Origin: Holosporales bacterium | Lineage (GTDB): Bacteria > Pseudomonadota > Alphaproteobacteria > Caedimonadales > UBA9215 | Reading direction: 5' to 3' | DNA length: 5,436 bases | Assembly: GCA_003503995.1 (NCBI GenBank) | Contig: DOCA01000021.1 | Span: 1-5,436, forward strand | Part shown: positions 1 through 5,228 of the stretch, one piece after another | Position numbering within the stretch: position 1 is the stretch's first letter | Layout: each line of letters begins with the position of its first letter | The notes under the pieces: model-generated | The model's database searches: none | Seen by the model: only the letters and a program-made list of their open reading frames with translations | What the model was told of the DNA's origin: nothing | Made by a program: the position numbers and the translations under genes

Positions 1-1362
1 TAACCGCCCCGCAGGCTTTTCCCGTAACTGAGAGGTATCGAGATCACCGTAAGAAGCCAACATAAGTGTTCTTGGAATAGGTGTTGCTGTCATCGACAAG
101 CAATCCACATGCTTGCCCTTTTGTGTTAGGCGTAAACGTTGGGCAACCCCAAAGCGGTGCTGCTCATCAATAACGACAAACCCTAAGTTTTTAAAAACCA
201 TGTCCTCTTGAATTAGGGCATGAGTCCCGATGATAATTTGAATCTCACCAGCTGCAGAAGCCTTGTAAGTTTTTGTTTTATGAGGCTTTTTGTCTTTGCC
301 TGTAAGAATTTCGATGGTGAGTCCTAAGGCTTCGGCAAAAGGCCTTAAGGTCTCATAGTGTTGACGGGCAAGAATTTCCGTTGGCGCCATAATAGCGACT
401 TGGAAGCCATTTTCAATAGGAATTAAGGCCGCTAAAAAAGCAACGATGGTTTTACCACTTCCAACATCCCCTTGAAGCAAGCGATTCATACAATGATTCG
501 CTGCAAGATCCGAACGTACCTCTTCAAGAACTGCCTTTTGATCCCCCGTTAAGTCAAAAGGAATTGCTTTTATACCTCGATCATAAAGGTCACTTTGGGC
601 ATGTTTTGCCTTCCCACCCTGGCGACGATTAAAAGTTCTCACCAATTGCAAAGCAATCTGATTGGCCAATAACTCATCATAAGCTAAGCGTTCTCGAGCA
701 GGATGGGTTGGTAATAAATCAGCCTCTGTTTTTGGGGTGTGAATGCTTAAAATAGACTCTTTCCATACCCCCCATTGCGGGTGCCACTTAAGGGTTTGTG
801 CACTTAACCACTCTGGCAAAACGGGGGTTTTCCGAAAAACAGCGTATAAAATACGTTGCAACGCTTTTTGAGTTAATGTCTGGGTCAAAGGATAGGAGGC
901 ACTATAACCAATCCATTCTCGCAGAGTCTCGATAGGGCCCACATGATCAGGATGCGTAATTTGCCACTGACCTTTATACATTTCAAGCTTACCTGAAACA
1001 ACGGCCATTTGATTTTCAGGGAGTTGCTGCTTTAAATACGTACTTTTTCCATGAAAAAAGACAAGAGAAAGCATATTTTCATCTAAGCGACAATAAACGC
1101 GGTAGGGTTGGCGCCCTCCTCCGCGAGTACCAGCAGCGCCTTGATGTTTTAAAACACGTGCACGAAAAGTTACGATATCGCCAACGGCTGCTTCTTTTAG
1201 AGTCGTCACTTCACGGCGAAAGGAAACACCCGTTGGAATATGAAAAAGAAGATCAAGAAGGCGTGAACCCGCCAAACGTTCCAAGGATTTTGCCATGGCA
1301 GGACCCACGCCATAAAGCGCGGAAACTGGTCCATAAAGCTGCTCGAGATCTTTGACGTGCAA
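1..1362 (-). CDS. recG: ATP-dependent DNA helicase RecG (5' part, C-terminus beyond the window)
   Basis: RecG is a superfamily 2 helicase that remodels stalled replication forks and Holliday junctions. The frame is open from a TTG at 1360-1362 to the left edge: 454 codons of a family that is usually about 690 residues. The N-terminal wedge/OB region occupies roughly residues 1-260. It is followed by Walker A in LLQGDVGSGKT (Lys about 304), motif Ia MAPTEILARQH, the DEQH box at about 399-402 (VVIDEQHRFGVAQ) and motif III TATPIPRTL at about 425-433. The helicase C-terminal lobe is missing only because the window ends. TTG is chosen because AAGGGG lies 7 nt upstream, the residues after it (LEQLYGPVSALYGVGPAMAKSLERL) fit a RecG N-terminus, and a TAA lies 9 codons further up in frame. 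No internal stop or frameshift is seen, so the gene looks intact and under selection. Confidence 0.97.
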   Translation of the reverse strand, partial: MHVKDLEQLYGPVSALYGVGPAMAKSLERLAGSRLLDLLFHIPTGVSFRREVTTLKEAAVGDIVTFRARVLKHQGAAGTRGGGRQPYRVYCRLDENMLSLVFFHGKSTYLKQQLPENQMAVVSGKLEMYKGQWQITHPDHVGPIETLREWIGYSASYPLTQTLTQKALQRILYAVFRKTPVLPEWLSAQTLKWHPQWGVWKESILSIHTPKTEADLLPTHPARERLAYDELLANQIALQLVRTFNRRQGGKAKHAQSDLYDRGIKAIPFDLTGDQKAVLEEVRSDLAANHCMNRLLQGDVGSGKTIVAFLAALIPIENGFQVAIMAPTEILARQHYETLRPFAEALGLTIEILTGKDKKPHKTKTYKASAAGEIQIIIGTHALIQEDMVFKNLGFVVIDEQHRFGVAQRLRLTQKGKHVDCLSMTATPIPRTLMLASYGDLDTSQLREKPAGRL

Positions 1363-1369
1363 AGAATCA

Positions 1370-1375
1370 CCCCTT
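1370..1375 (-). promoter_or_regulatory. recG ribosome binding site
   Basis: On the minus strand AAGGGG sits 7 nt before the TTG at 1362. It decides the start, since no ATG or GTG in this frame lies between the upstream stop and the conserved N-terminal residues. Confidence 0.6.
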
Positions 1376-1382
1376 AGGTTTT

Positions 1383-1416
1383 AGAGCCTTCTTGCCAAAA
1401 ATACTTGTGAGGCTCT
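1383..1416. other. inverted repeat in the recG leader
   Basis: AGAGCCT at 1383-1389 and AGGCTCT at 1410-1416 form a 7-bp perfect stem with a 20-nt loop. On the plus strand the stem is followed by TTTTT, the form of an intrinsic terminator, but no plus-strand gene in the window would use it. On the minus strand it falls in the untranslated leader of recG, just upstream of the ribosome binding site, with A residues before it. It could stop antisense transcripts before they enter recG, or be a leader hairpin. The long loop makes either role uncertain. Confidence 0.35.
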
Positions 1417-1426
1417 TTTTAAAGAT

Positions 1427-1455
1427 AGTATAAAGGAGAGTCGCGTAATCACCAA
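1427..1455 (-). promoter_or_regulatory. candidate recG promoter
   Basis: On the minus strand TTGGTG (1455-1450) and TATACT (1432-1427) are separated by 17 nt. The -10 matches the sigma-70 consensus at 5 of 6 positions and the -35 at 3 of 6. Transcription would start near 1420, leaving a leader of about 58 nt that contains the 1383-1416 hairpin. This is a motif match only. Confidence 0.35.
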
Positions 1456-1613
1456 GACTCTGTTTTTATTTTCTAACAATTATAATAAAACCATAAGAAC
1501 CCCCCCACCTTTATTAATATCTTTTACAGGTCGCCTTAAAAAAGGTCGTTTGCGGGAAAGTAAAGAATAATCATACCAGAGGATGACTACCGAGAAAGTA
1601 AGCATTCTTCATC

Positions 1614-1625
1614 AGTCGAATAAGA
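1614..1625 (+). repeat. 12-bp direct repeat, left copy
   Basis: AGTCGAATAAGA occurs here and again at 3517-3528 in the same orientation. The match is exactly 12 bp and ends on both sides. The two copies bracket both secreted-protein genes and the IS. This may be a target-site duplication or recombination footprint. Chance is not excluded, because a 12-bp match somewhere within 2 kb of AT-rich DNA is not very rare. Confidence 0.4.
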
Positions 1626-1677
1626 GAGAAGACTCACGATGCCTTAGATCACATAGTCAAATTAGAAAAAACAAAAA

Positions 1678-1707
1678 TTGACTGTTAGTGTGTCTATTTA
1701 TTTTAAT
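1678..1707 (+). promoter_or_regulatory. candidate promoter of the first secreted-protein gene
   Basis: TTGACT (1678-1683) and TTTAAT (1702-1707) each match the sigma-70 consensus at 5 of 6 positions and are 18 nt apart. Transcription would start near 1714, about 74 nt before the ATG at 1788. The surroundings are extremely AT-rich, so chance matches are easy. A perfect TATAAT at 1712-1717 lacks a partner at normal spacing. Confidence 0.4.
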
Positions 1708-1787
1708 TATTTATAATTTTATATATTAATATATATTTAAATTTATAAGTTTACTATGAATCTACAAACAAAAAAGGATCCTCTACG

Positions 1788-2256
1788 ATGAAAATGCCCT
1801 CAAATATGTTGCTATGCTTAAGCCTATCAAGTGTTTTTTTTGTTGTTTCAATAAGTAGTGCACAGGCAAAAACACCTAAAAAATACCAGACTGTCAAGAG
1901 ATTTTGCCCTCCTATTCTAAAGAAAAAGAATATTAAAGCTTTGATTTCTAATAAATCTAATCAAGGTTATAATCCCTATAAAACAAAAAATGTAAACAAA
2001 GGGTTTTATTTGTCTCTTAACAATAAATTTCTGGATGTAAAAAAGCTTAAATCTCTAAAATCTGCGGAACTTATAAGTATAAATGAAGACGCCATTAAAA
2101 TGCTATGTAGATTAGGGACCAGAACGGAATGTTGATGCAATGGTTGAATTTAATGATGACACCTTAGAGGTTCTCTTTGATATACCTGATAGGAAAGATG
2201 CGACAGAAACAAAAGCGGCGATTTCAACAATGAACCGCTATGTAGGTCGTGATTAA
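1788..2256 (+). pseudogene. small secreted protein of unknown function, frameshifted
   Basis: The gene opens with ATG at 1788, preceded by AAGGAT with 8 nt spacing. The first frame codes 115 residues and stops at 2133-2135. Residues 1-28 are a signal peptide: a short positive start, a hydrophobic core rich in L, S, V and F, and an AQA|K cleavage site. The mature part is rich in Lys and Asn, with Cys at about 40 and 107. After Gly110 (GGG, 2115-2117) skipping one base (A2118) gives an open frame to TAA at 2254-2256. It adds 45 residues beginning PERNVDAMVEF and ending NRYVGRD, so the corrected product would be about 155 residues. The tail has ordinary protein composition and a poor start site of its own, so a one-base insertion in a longer gene is more likely than two genes. 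I do not recognise the family. A periplasmic, surface or host-directed protein is possible but unproven. The first frame is much more AT-rich than recG. Confidence 0.55.
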
Positions 2257-2265
2257 GAACTCTAG

Positions 2266-2281
2266 CTCTGTCGCAACAGAG
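2266..2281. other. small hairpin between the two secreted-protein genes
   Basis: CTCTGT and ACAGAG form a perfect 6-bp stem around a CGCA tetraloop, 9 nt after the TAA of the frameshifted gene. No T-run follows on either strand, so it is at best a weak terminator or an mRNA-end structure. Confidence 0.3.
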
Positions 2282-2307
2282 GATAAAAATGGAATGTGAA
2301 TTCATTG

Positions 2308-2313
2308 TATAAT
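2308..2313 (+). promoter_or_regulatory. candidate -10 box before the ankyrin-like gene
   Basis: A perfect TATAAT lies 28 nt before the ATG at 2342. No acceptable -35 is found 16-18 nt upstream, only an A-rich run. The gene may use this weak promoter or be co-transcribed with its neighbour. Confidence 0.25.
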
Positions 2314-2528
2314 TAAAATAAAAAAGTAAAGGGACCTTAGGATGAAAAAAGTATACTTGTATGCTATGATATTTACTATTATAAGCACACCGATAAATTA
2401 CTTACACGCTAAATCGCAAAGTGCTGAAGCTAAAAGCACACTTTGGAAGGTAGCTAGAAATGGCTTGGCAGGAAATTTTGAGTCGGAAAAACTTTTCCAT
2501 GATTTCATTAAAGATGATCTAAAGGTAA

Positions 2529-2536
2529 AAAATTTA
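2529..2536 (+). repeat. IS target-site duplication, left copy
   Basis: AAAATTTA directly precedes the left IS end and is repeated at 3255-3262. Eight base pairs is the length typical of IS1595-family insertions. Confidence 0.93.
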
Positions 2537-2553
2537 GGGGCTGTCCTAGATAA
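2537..2553 (+). repeat. IS left terminal inverted repeat
   Basis: Seventeen bases identical to the reverse complement of 3238-3254, starting with GGGG. The transposase stop codon at 2554-2556 begins at the next base. Confidence 0.92.
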
Positions 2554-3210
2554 CTAGGTTAAACTCTTTCTAACCCATTGCTTTAGTTGGGCTAGCTGCT
2601 TTTTGGGGTCACTGTTATTAAAACGCCACTCACATTCCTTCAAAAATAGGTGAAAATTTTCCTTTGGTATACCGTTAAATTTCCTTAAATGGCGTTTAGC
2701 CTGGTTCCAAAAATTTTCAATACCGTTGATATGGTTTTTGCGGTCAGCGAATAACTTTGAATGGTTAATTCGAAAGTGCTTAAAACCTGACGTATCTAAG
2801 ACATTATAGGCAGGCCAACAATCACTATAAACGATACTGTCTGGCACGACTCTCTCTTGAATAATCGGCAAAAGAGTCGAGCGTCTTGCATCGGGAATGA
2901 TGGTTGTATAAACCTTTCCACCCCGCTTAAGTAAGCCAAAAACGGGAACTTTACCAGCTGCTCCGCGACCTCGTTGCCCCTTACGTGCACCACCAAAATA
3001 ACTCTCGTCAACTTCCACTTCACCATCAAAGACTAATTGCGCTTCCTGCTCTGTGTGATGAGCGATAAGAACTCTTAATCTTTGATAATAATAAGCAGCA
3101 CTATTGCGATGAACGCCGACAAGTTGAGCGGCGCAACGGGCTGTGGTGCCAGATACAAAATGCTCAATTAATTTGTCTTGTTTGTATTTGCTTAAACGAC
3201 TCTTTCTCAT
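2554..3210 (-). CDS. IS1595-family (IS1016-type) DDE transposase
   Basis: This enzyme cuts and joins the IS ends. The 218-residue product has an N-terminal helix-turn-helix-like region (about residues 15-50, TARCAAQLVGVHRNSAAYYY). The ISXO2/IS1595 catalytic core follows: first Asp in VEVDESYFGG (about 68), then a Gly/Arg-rich GARKGQRGRGAAGK stretch, second Asp in VYSDCWPAY (about 130), and Glu in HINGIENFWNQAKRHL (about 165) with Lys at E+7. It ends ECEWRFNN followed by a short basic tail. All catalytic residues are present and no stop interrupts it, so it looks functional. I chose the ATG at 3210 (MRKSRL) because IS1016-type proteins, as I recall them, begin this way and because the in-frame ATG at 3219 overlaps a perfect TATAAT. 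Use of 3219 would add three residues. Neither start has a clear ribosome binding site. Confidence 0.93.
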   Translation of the reverse strand: MRKSRLSKYKQDKLIEHFVSGTTARCAAQLVGVHRNSAAYYYQRLRVLIAHHTEQEAQLVFDGEVEVDESYFGGARKGQRGRGAAGKVPVFGLLKRGGKVYTTIIPDARRSTLLPIIQERVVPDSIVYSDCWPAYNVLDTSGFKHFRINHSKLFADRKNHINGIENFWNQAKRHLRKFNGIPKENFHLFLKECEWRFNNSDPKKQLAQLKQWVRKSLT

Positions 3211-3217
3211 AGGTACC

Positions 3218-3223
3218 ATTATA
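3218..3223 (-). promoter_or_regulatory. candidate -10 box of the transposase gene
   Basis: TATAAT reads on the minus strand, with GGTACCT between it and the ATG at 3210, so transcription would begin within a few bases of that ATG. No good -35 lies 17 nt upstream, where the inverted repeat begins. A nearly leaderless, weakly expressed transposase mRNA would fit the low expression typical of IS elements. Confidence 0.35.
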
Positions 3224-3237
3224 ACACTTTTTAAGCA

Positions 3238-3254
3238 TTATCTAGGACAGCCCC
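3238..3254 (-). repeat. IS right terminal inverted repeat
   Basis: This is the reverse complement of 2537-2553 over all 17 bases. It ends in CCCC next to the right target duplicate. Confidence 0.92.
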
Positions 3255-3262
3255 AAAATTTA
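3255..3262 (+). repeat. IS target-site duplication, right copy
   Basis: AAAATTTA follows the right IS end and matches 2529-2536 exactly. Codon 65 of the interrupted gene (TTA) ends at its last base, and the original frame resumes at 3263. Confidence 0.93.
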
Positions 3263-3516
3263 AACACCTTTAGAAAAAGTAATTCTGGGAAATATAGTGA
3301 TAAGATTACTGCATTAATGATATCTATTCAAAACAATCAAGAAGAGATAGTAAGAATGCTTTTAATGTATCCTGAAGTTAAGAAGAAAGTGGCCGTATTA
3401 AAAAGAAAGCATAGTAAGGACGCAAGTCTCAATATAACAGCTTTCGAAATGGCTAATAAATCCCACCCTCTTGATATCCGCACTCGCATTCGCAAAATGG
3501 TGACTGGAAGCTCAGA

Positions 3517-3528
3517 AGTCGAATAAGA
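3517..3528 (+). repeat. 12-bp direct repeat, right copy
   Basis: AGTCGAATAAGA matches 1614-1625. This copy contains the TAA stop (3524-3526) of the ankyrin-like gene, so that gene ends inside the repeat, as expected if the repeat marks the edge of an inserted segment. Confidence 0.4.
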
Positions 3529-3545
3529 TCAATATAGGAATGCTG

Positions 3546-3559
3546 CAGTGGCGCCACTG
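3546..3559. terminator. palindrome between the convergent genes, weak terminator candidate
   Basis: CAGTGGCGCCACTG is a perfect 14-bp palindrome, able to form CAGTG/CACTG around a GCGC loop. It lies between the end of the plus-strand ankyrin-like gene and the end of bolA. Only TTT follows on the plus strand and no T-run on the minus strand, so termination would be weak. It also lies inside the possible small gene remnant and may be coding sequence by chance. Confidence 0.3.
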
Positions 3560-3609
3560 TTTCAAAAACGTCTTTGGCTTCCTGTATAGTCATGCCAAAA
3601 AGGTTCTAC

Positions 3610-3864
3610 TTACCTCAAAATTTCAATGCTTAAGGCGTGAAGTCCCGTTTTGAATTCAGCCTCAAGAGCTTTGTAAATTAACTGGTGAGCCGCAACCCGA
3701 GAAAGATTGTCGAAAGCTGGAGCTTTTATACGAACCTTAAAATGAGACTCTCCCGTTTCAGGGGAGCCTTTGTGACCTCTATGTTTATGGGATTCATTAA
3801 TCACTTCAAGAACAGACAAAGGAGAAAAAGCTGTCTCTATTTTTTGTTGAATTCTATCTTTCAT
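3610..3864 (-). CDS. bolA: BolA family protein
   Basis: BolA proteins are small cytosolic partners of monothiol glutaredoxins. They act in iron-sulfur cluster trafficking and, in some bacteria, in stress and morphology control. The 84-residue product has the whole fold: an N-terminal helix (residues 1-13), a beta strand followed by the glycine- and histidine-rich loop SHKHRGHKG (25-33), ESHFKVRIKAPAF (39-51), and the signature LSRVAAHQLIYKAL (54-67). His60 is the conserved ligand position, and GLHALSIEIL closes the domain. Length is normal. Usual family members have RVxRH where this one has RVAAH, a small deviation. The start overlaps the 3' end of the transporter gene by 11 nt and has a strong SD inside it, indicating an operon with coupled translation. 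Pairing with a glutaredoxin is family knowledge; no glutaredoxin gene is in the window. Confidence 0.93.
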   Translation of the reverse strand: MKDRIQQKIETAFSPLSVLEVINESHKHRGHKGSPETGESHFKVRIKAPAFDNLSRVAAHQLIYKALEAEFKTGLHALSIEILR

Positions 3865-5164
3865 CTAAATCCTCCTCAGCCTCATCGTTTAAAGAAAGAA
3901 GAGGTGAAATTTTAATGAGCGTGATTTGATTGCGCAGTCGACGCAAAACCTTCATTTTAAAGCCTGAAATTTTAAAGGTTTGGCCAATTTTTGGAATAGC
4001 ACGTGCTTCGTACATCAAAAGCCCCGCAAGGGTTGCAGCATCTTCATCGGGCAATTCCCAATCATATTGACGGTTCAAATCTCTGATTGTTGATGCCCCA
4101 ATAGCAAAAACATCGCCATTTTGTGTTTTCCAAAATTCTGTTTTATTGGGATCGTGTTCGTCATCGATATCGCCCACAATTTCTTCAATAATATCCTCAA
4201 GAGTTACAATACCTTGAAGCGCCCCATATTCGTCCACAACCAAAGCCATATGCTCGCGACGTTTCCTGAAAGCTTGCAACTGCTCAAATAAAGTAGTTGT
4301 TTCTGGGACAAACCAAGGTTTTTTAGCACACTGTAAGATATCGTCTTTTGTAATGGTTTGTTCTTTCTCTGTATGATCTTGAACAAGTTTTAGTAATTTT
4401 TTTGCGTGGATAATACCAATAATATTATCAGGATCCTCTTGCCAAATGGGGAGCCTTGTATGATGAGAGTCAACAAGTTCCGTTATCATCTTTGTGGGGT
4501 CATCATCTAAATTAAGCATTTTAATGTCTTGCCGATGGACCATGATGTCTTCAACAGCAACATCACCAAGATCTAAGACGCTATGAAGCATGGCGCGCTC
4601 TTCCATGGTTTCAGCATCCCCTTGATGAAGATCAATAATGCCACGCAGCTCTTCAGTCGTGCTGGAGAGGGTTTCCCCTGCTCCTACTTTTAGCCCCATA
4701 AGACGTAAAACAGAACGTGCCGCCAATTCAAAAATGTGGGTGATAGGCCGAAAAATAGATATTAGGCCTTTTAAAAGAGGCGCAACACCCATGGCAAAAT
4801 TTTCCGAGCGACGCATAGCGTAAAACTTCGGAACAACTTCCGAGAAAATAACAATAACAACAGTCATTAAAGCTGTTGCATAGGCAACACCTGCTTCTCC
4901 CACCCAAGAAATAAACAGCCCTGTTGCAATGGAAGAGGCTAAAATGTTAACCATATTGTTGCAAATCAATAGAGTGCTGATCACCTTTTCCATTTTTTCT
5001 TTTAAGAGGCTAACGATACGAGCGCGCTTACTACCTTCTTTACTCAAAGTATGGAGCTTGGCTCTAGAAGAAGCCAAAAAAGCGGCTTCCGTACCAGAAA
5101 GAATCGCAGAGAGAATAACGAGAATGAAAATAGCCCCGAGGGACACCGCAACAGAAAAGCTCAT
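3854..5164 (-). CDS. CNNM/CorB-type HlyC/CorC family membrane transporter
   Basis: The 436-residue protein has the full CNNM layout. The DUF21 membrane domain covers about residues 1-190, with hydrophobic segments near 5-24, 62-86 and 92-112. It carries the conserved SGTEAAF (23-29), CNNMVN (68-73) and SEVVPK (108-113) motifs. A CBS pair follows at about 203-333: VEDIMVHRQDI, TRLPIW, IIGIIHAKKLL, then LVVDEYGALQGIVTLEDIIEEIVGDI. A CorC_HlyC domain (about 345-420) and an acidic tail close it. Such proteins act in the cytoplasmic membrane. Bacterial CorB/CorC members handle Mg2+ export, with CBS domains sensing ATP or Mg2+. Names such as hemolysin are historical and toxin activity is not implied. 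Length and domain order match E. coli CorB (YfjD) rather than the shorter soluble TlyC/CorC forms. The ATG at 5164 is preceded three codons up by an in-frame TGA, so no earlier start exists; its SD is weak. The gene precedes and overlaps bolA. Confidence 0.94.
   Translation of the reverse strand: MSFSVAVSLGAIFILVILSAILSGTEAAFLASSRAKLHTLSKEGSKRARIVSLLKEKMEKVISTLLICNNMVNILASSIATGLFISWVGEAGVAYATALMTVVIVIFSEVVPKFYAMRRSENFAMGVAPLLKGLISIFRPITHIFELAARSVLRLMGLKVGAGETLSSTTEELRGIIDLHQGDAETMEERAMLHSVLDLGDVAVEDIMVHRQDIKMLNLDDDPTKMITELVDSHHTRLPIWQEDPDNIIGIIHAKKLLKLVQDHTEKEQTITKDDILQCAKKPWFVPETTTLFEQLQAFRKRREHMALVVDEYGALQGIVTLEDIIEEIVGDIDDEHDPNKTEFWKTQNGDVFAIGASTIRDLNRQYDWELPDEDAATLAGLLMYEARAIPKIGQTFKISGFKMKVLRRLRNQITLIKISPLLSLNDEAEEDLDER
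3871..3876 (-). promoter_or_regulatory. bolA ribosome binding site inside the upstream gene
   Basis: AGGAGG on the minus strand stands 6 nt before the bolA ATG, within the codons for Glu-Glu-Asp near the end of the transporter gene. It is the best Shine-Dalgarno sequence in the window and fixes the bolA start. Confidence 0.8.
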
Positions 5165-5200
5165 CGAGTTTCAATGCCTATGTTTATAAGGATTCTTTTT

Positions 5201-5228
5201 ATAGTATTTGCATTTTGGTGTTTTGCAA
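5201..5228 (-). promoter_or_regulatory. candidate promoter of the transporter-bolA operon
   Basis: On the minus strand TTGCAA (5228-5223) and TACTAT (5206-5201) are 16 nt apart, each matching the consensus at 4 of 6 positions. Transcription would start about 30 nt before the ATG at 5164. The site also carries a TTTGCA/TGCAAA inverted repeat (5207-5212 and 5224-5229) that could be an operator or chance. Read-through from the upstream gene, 76 nt away on the same strand, is equally possible. Confidence 0.3.

Larger units (their letters stand above)
1363..1787. other. 425-bp gap between the divergent recG and secreted-protein genes
   Basis: The gap holds the recG leader and candidate promoter on the left and the candidate promoter of the first secreted-protein gene on the right. 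In between are a run of seven C (1500-1506), a perfect but unpartnered TATAAT (1481-1486), the left copy of the 12-bp direct repeat at 1614-1625, and a very AT-rich stretch at about 1690-1750. No convincing complete gene is present. A minus-strand segment at 1571-1625 may be the tail of a broken small gene, described separately. Confidence 0.7.
2537..3254 (-). mobile_element. complete IS1595-family (IS1016-type) insertion sequence, 718 bp
   Basis: The element is bounded by a perfect 17-bp terminal inverted repeat, GGGGCTGTCCTAGATAA, at 2537-2553 and inverted at 3238-3254. It is flanked by the 8-bp direct repeat AAAATTTA. It carries one transposase gene on the minus strand that fills almost the whole element, with no passenger gene. 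Both the size and the transposase sequence fit the small IS1016-like branch of the IS1595 family, from my memory of that family. Perfect ends, an intact transposase and an exact target duplication show a recent insertion that could still be active. Confidence 0.95.
2342..3526 (+). pseudogene. secreted ankyrin-repeat-like protein gene, split by an insertion sequence
   Basis: The ATG at 2342 follows AAAGGG (2328-2333) with 8 nt spacing. Codons 1-65 run to Leu at 2534-2536, where the IS begins. The 5' part then reads six IS codons and stops at TAG 2555-2557. The 3' part resumes at 3263 and ends with TAA at 3524-3526. Removing 2537-3262 (the IS plus one 8-bp duplicate) gives one uninterrupted 152-residue frame. 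Residues 1-23 look like a signal peptide ending LHA|K. Restored residues 78-103 (TALMISIQNNQEEIVRMLL) match the ankyrin pattern TALxxAxxxxxxEIVxxLL. A weaker second copy (NITAFEMANKS) starts at about 122. Ankyrin repeats bind proteins and are common in secreted proteins of intracellular bacteria, so a host-interaction role is possible, but this is inference. Because the break is exactly reversible, the disruption looks recent. Confidence 0.8.
3453..3593 (-). pseudogene. possible remnant of a small gene downstream of bolA
   Basis: An ATG at 3593 lies 16 nt after the bolA stop. It opens a frame of 46 residues beginning MTIQEAKDVFETVAPLQHSY, ending at TAG 3453-3455. The first 25 or so residues look protein-like. 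The rest (from about residue 27, Cys-rich) is antisense to the ankyrin-like gene and probably not native. At the 12-bp repeat the frame can be rejoined to the other copy at 1614-1625. It then reads LIRLMKNAYFLGSHPLV and stops at TGA (1571-1573), giving a 39-residue product over 1571-1625 plus 3529-3593. No strong ribosome binding site is seen (GAGG is about 20 nt upstream). It could be a third cistron of the operon broken by the accessory insertion, or a chance frame. I do not recognise the protein. Confidence 0.25.

Noticed and set aside
1158..1355. Plus-strand frame of 65 codons inside recG
   Set aside because: It is antisense to the conserved RecG N-terminal region, with charged low-information composition and no start signal.
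1481..1486. TATAAT as a plus-strand promoter
   Set aside because: No acceptable -35 at 16-18 nt and no gene start nearby. Expected by chance in such AT-rich DNA.
1583..1681. Plus-strand frame of 32 codons beginning MTTEKVSILHQ
   Set aside because: AGAGG abuts the ATG with no spacing, the frame is short, and its latter half is basic low-complexity sequence. There is no support for translation.
2796..3029. Minus-strand frame of 77 codons within the transposase
   Set aside because: It is a shifted-frame shadow of the intact DDE transposase gene.
3143..3526. 127-codon plus-strand frame starting with GTG inside the IS
   Set aside because: Its first 40 or so codons are antisense to the transposase and cross the inverted repeat. 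Only codons from 3263 belong to the interrupted ankyrin-like gene. A chimeric product is possible but has no start signal.
3685..3915. Plus-strand frame across bolA
   Set aside because: Antisense to conserved BolA residues and the overlap with the transporter gene.
4204..4386. Minus-strand frame of 60 codons inside the transporter
   Set aside because: Out-of-frame shadow of the CBS-domain coding region.
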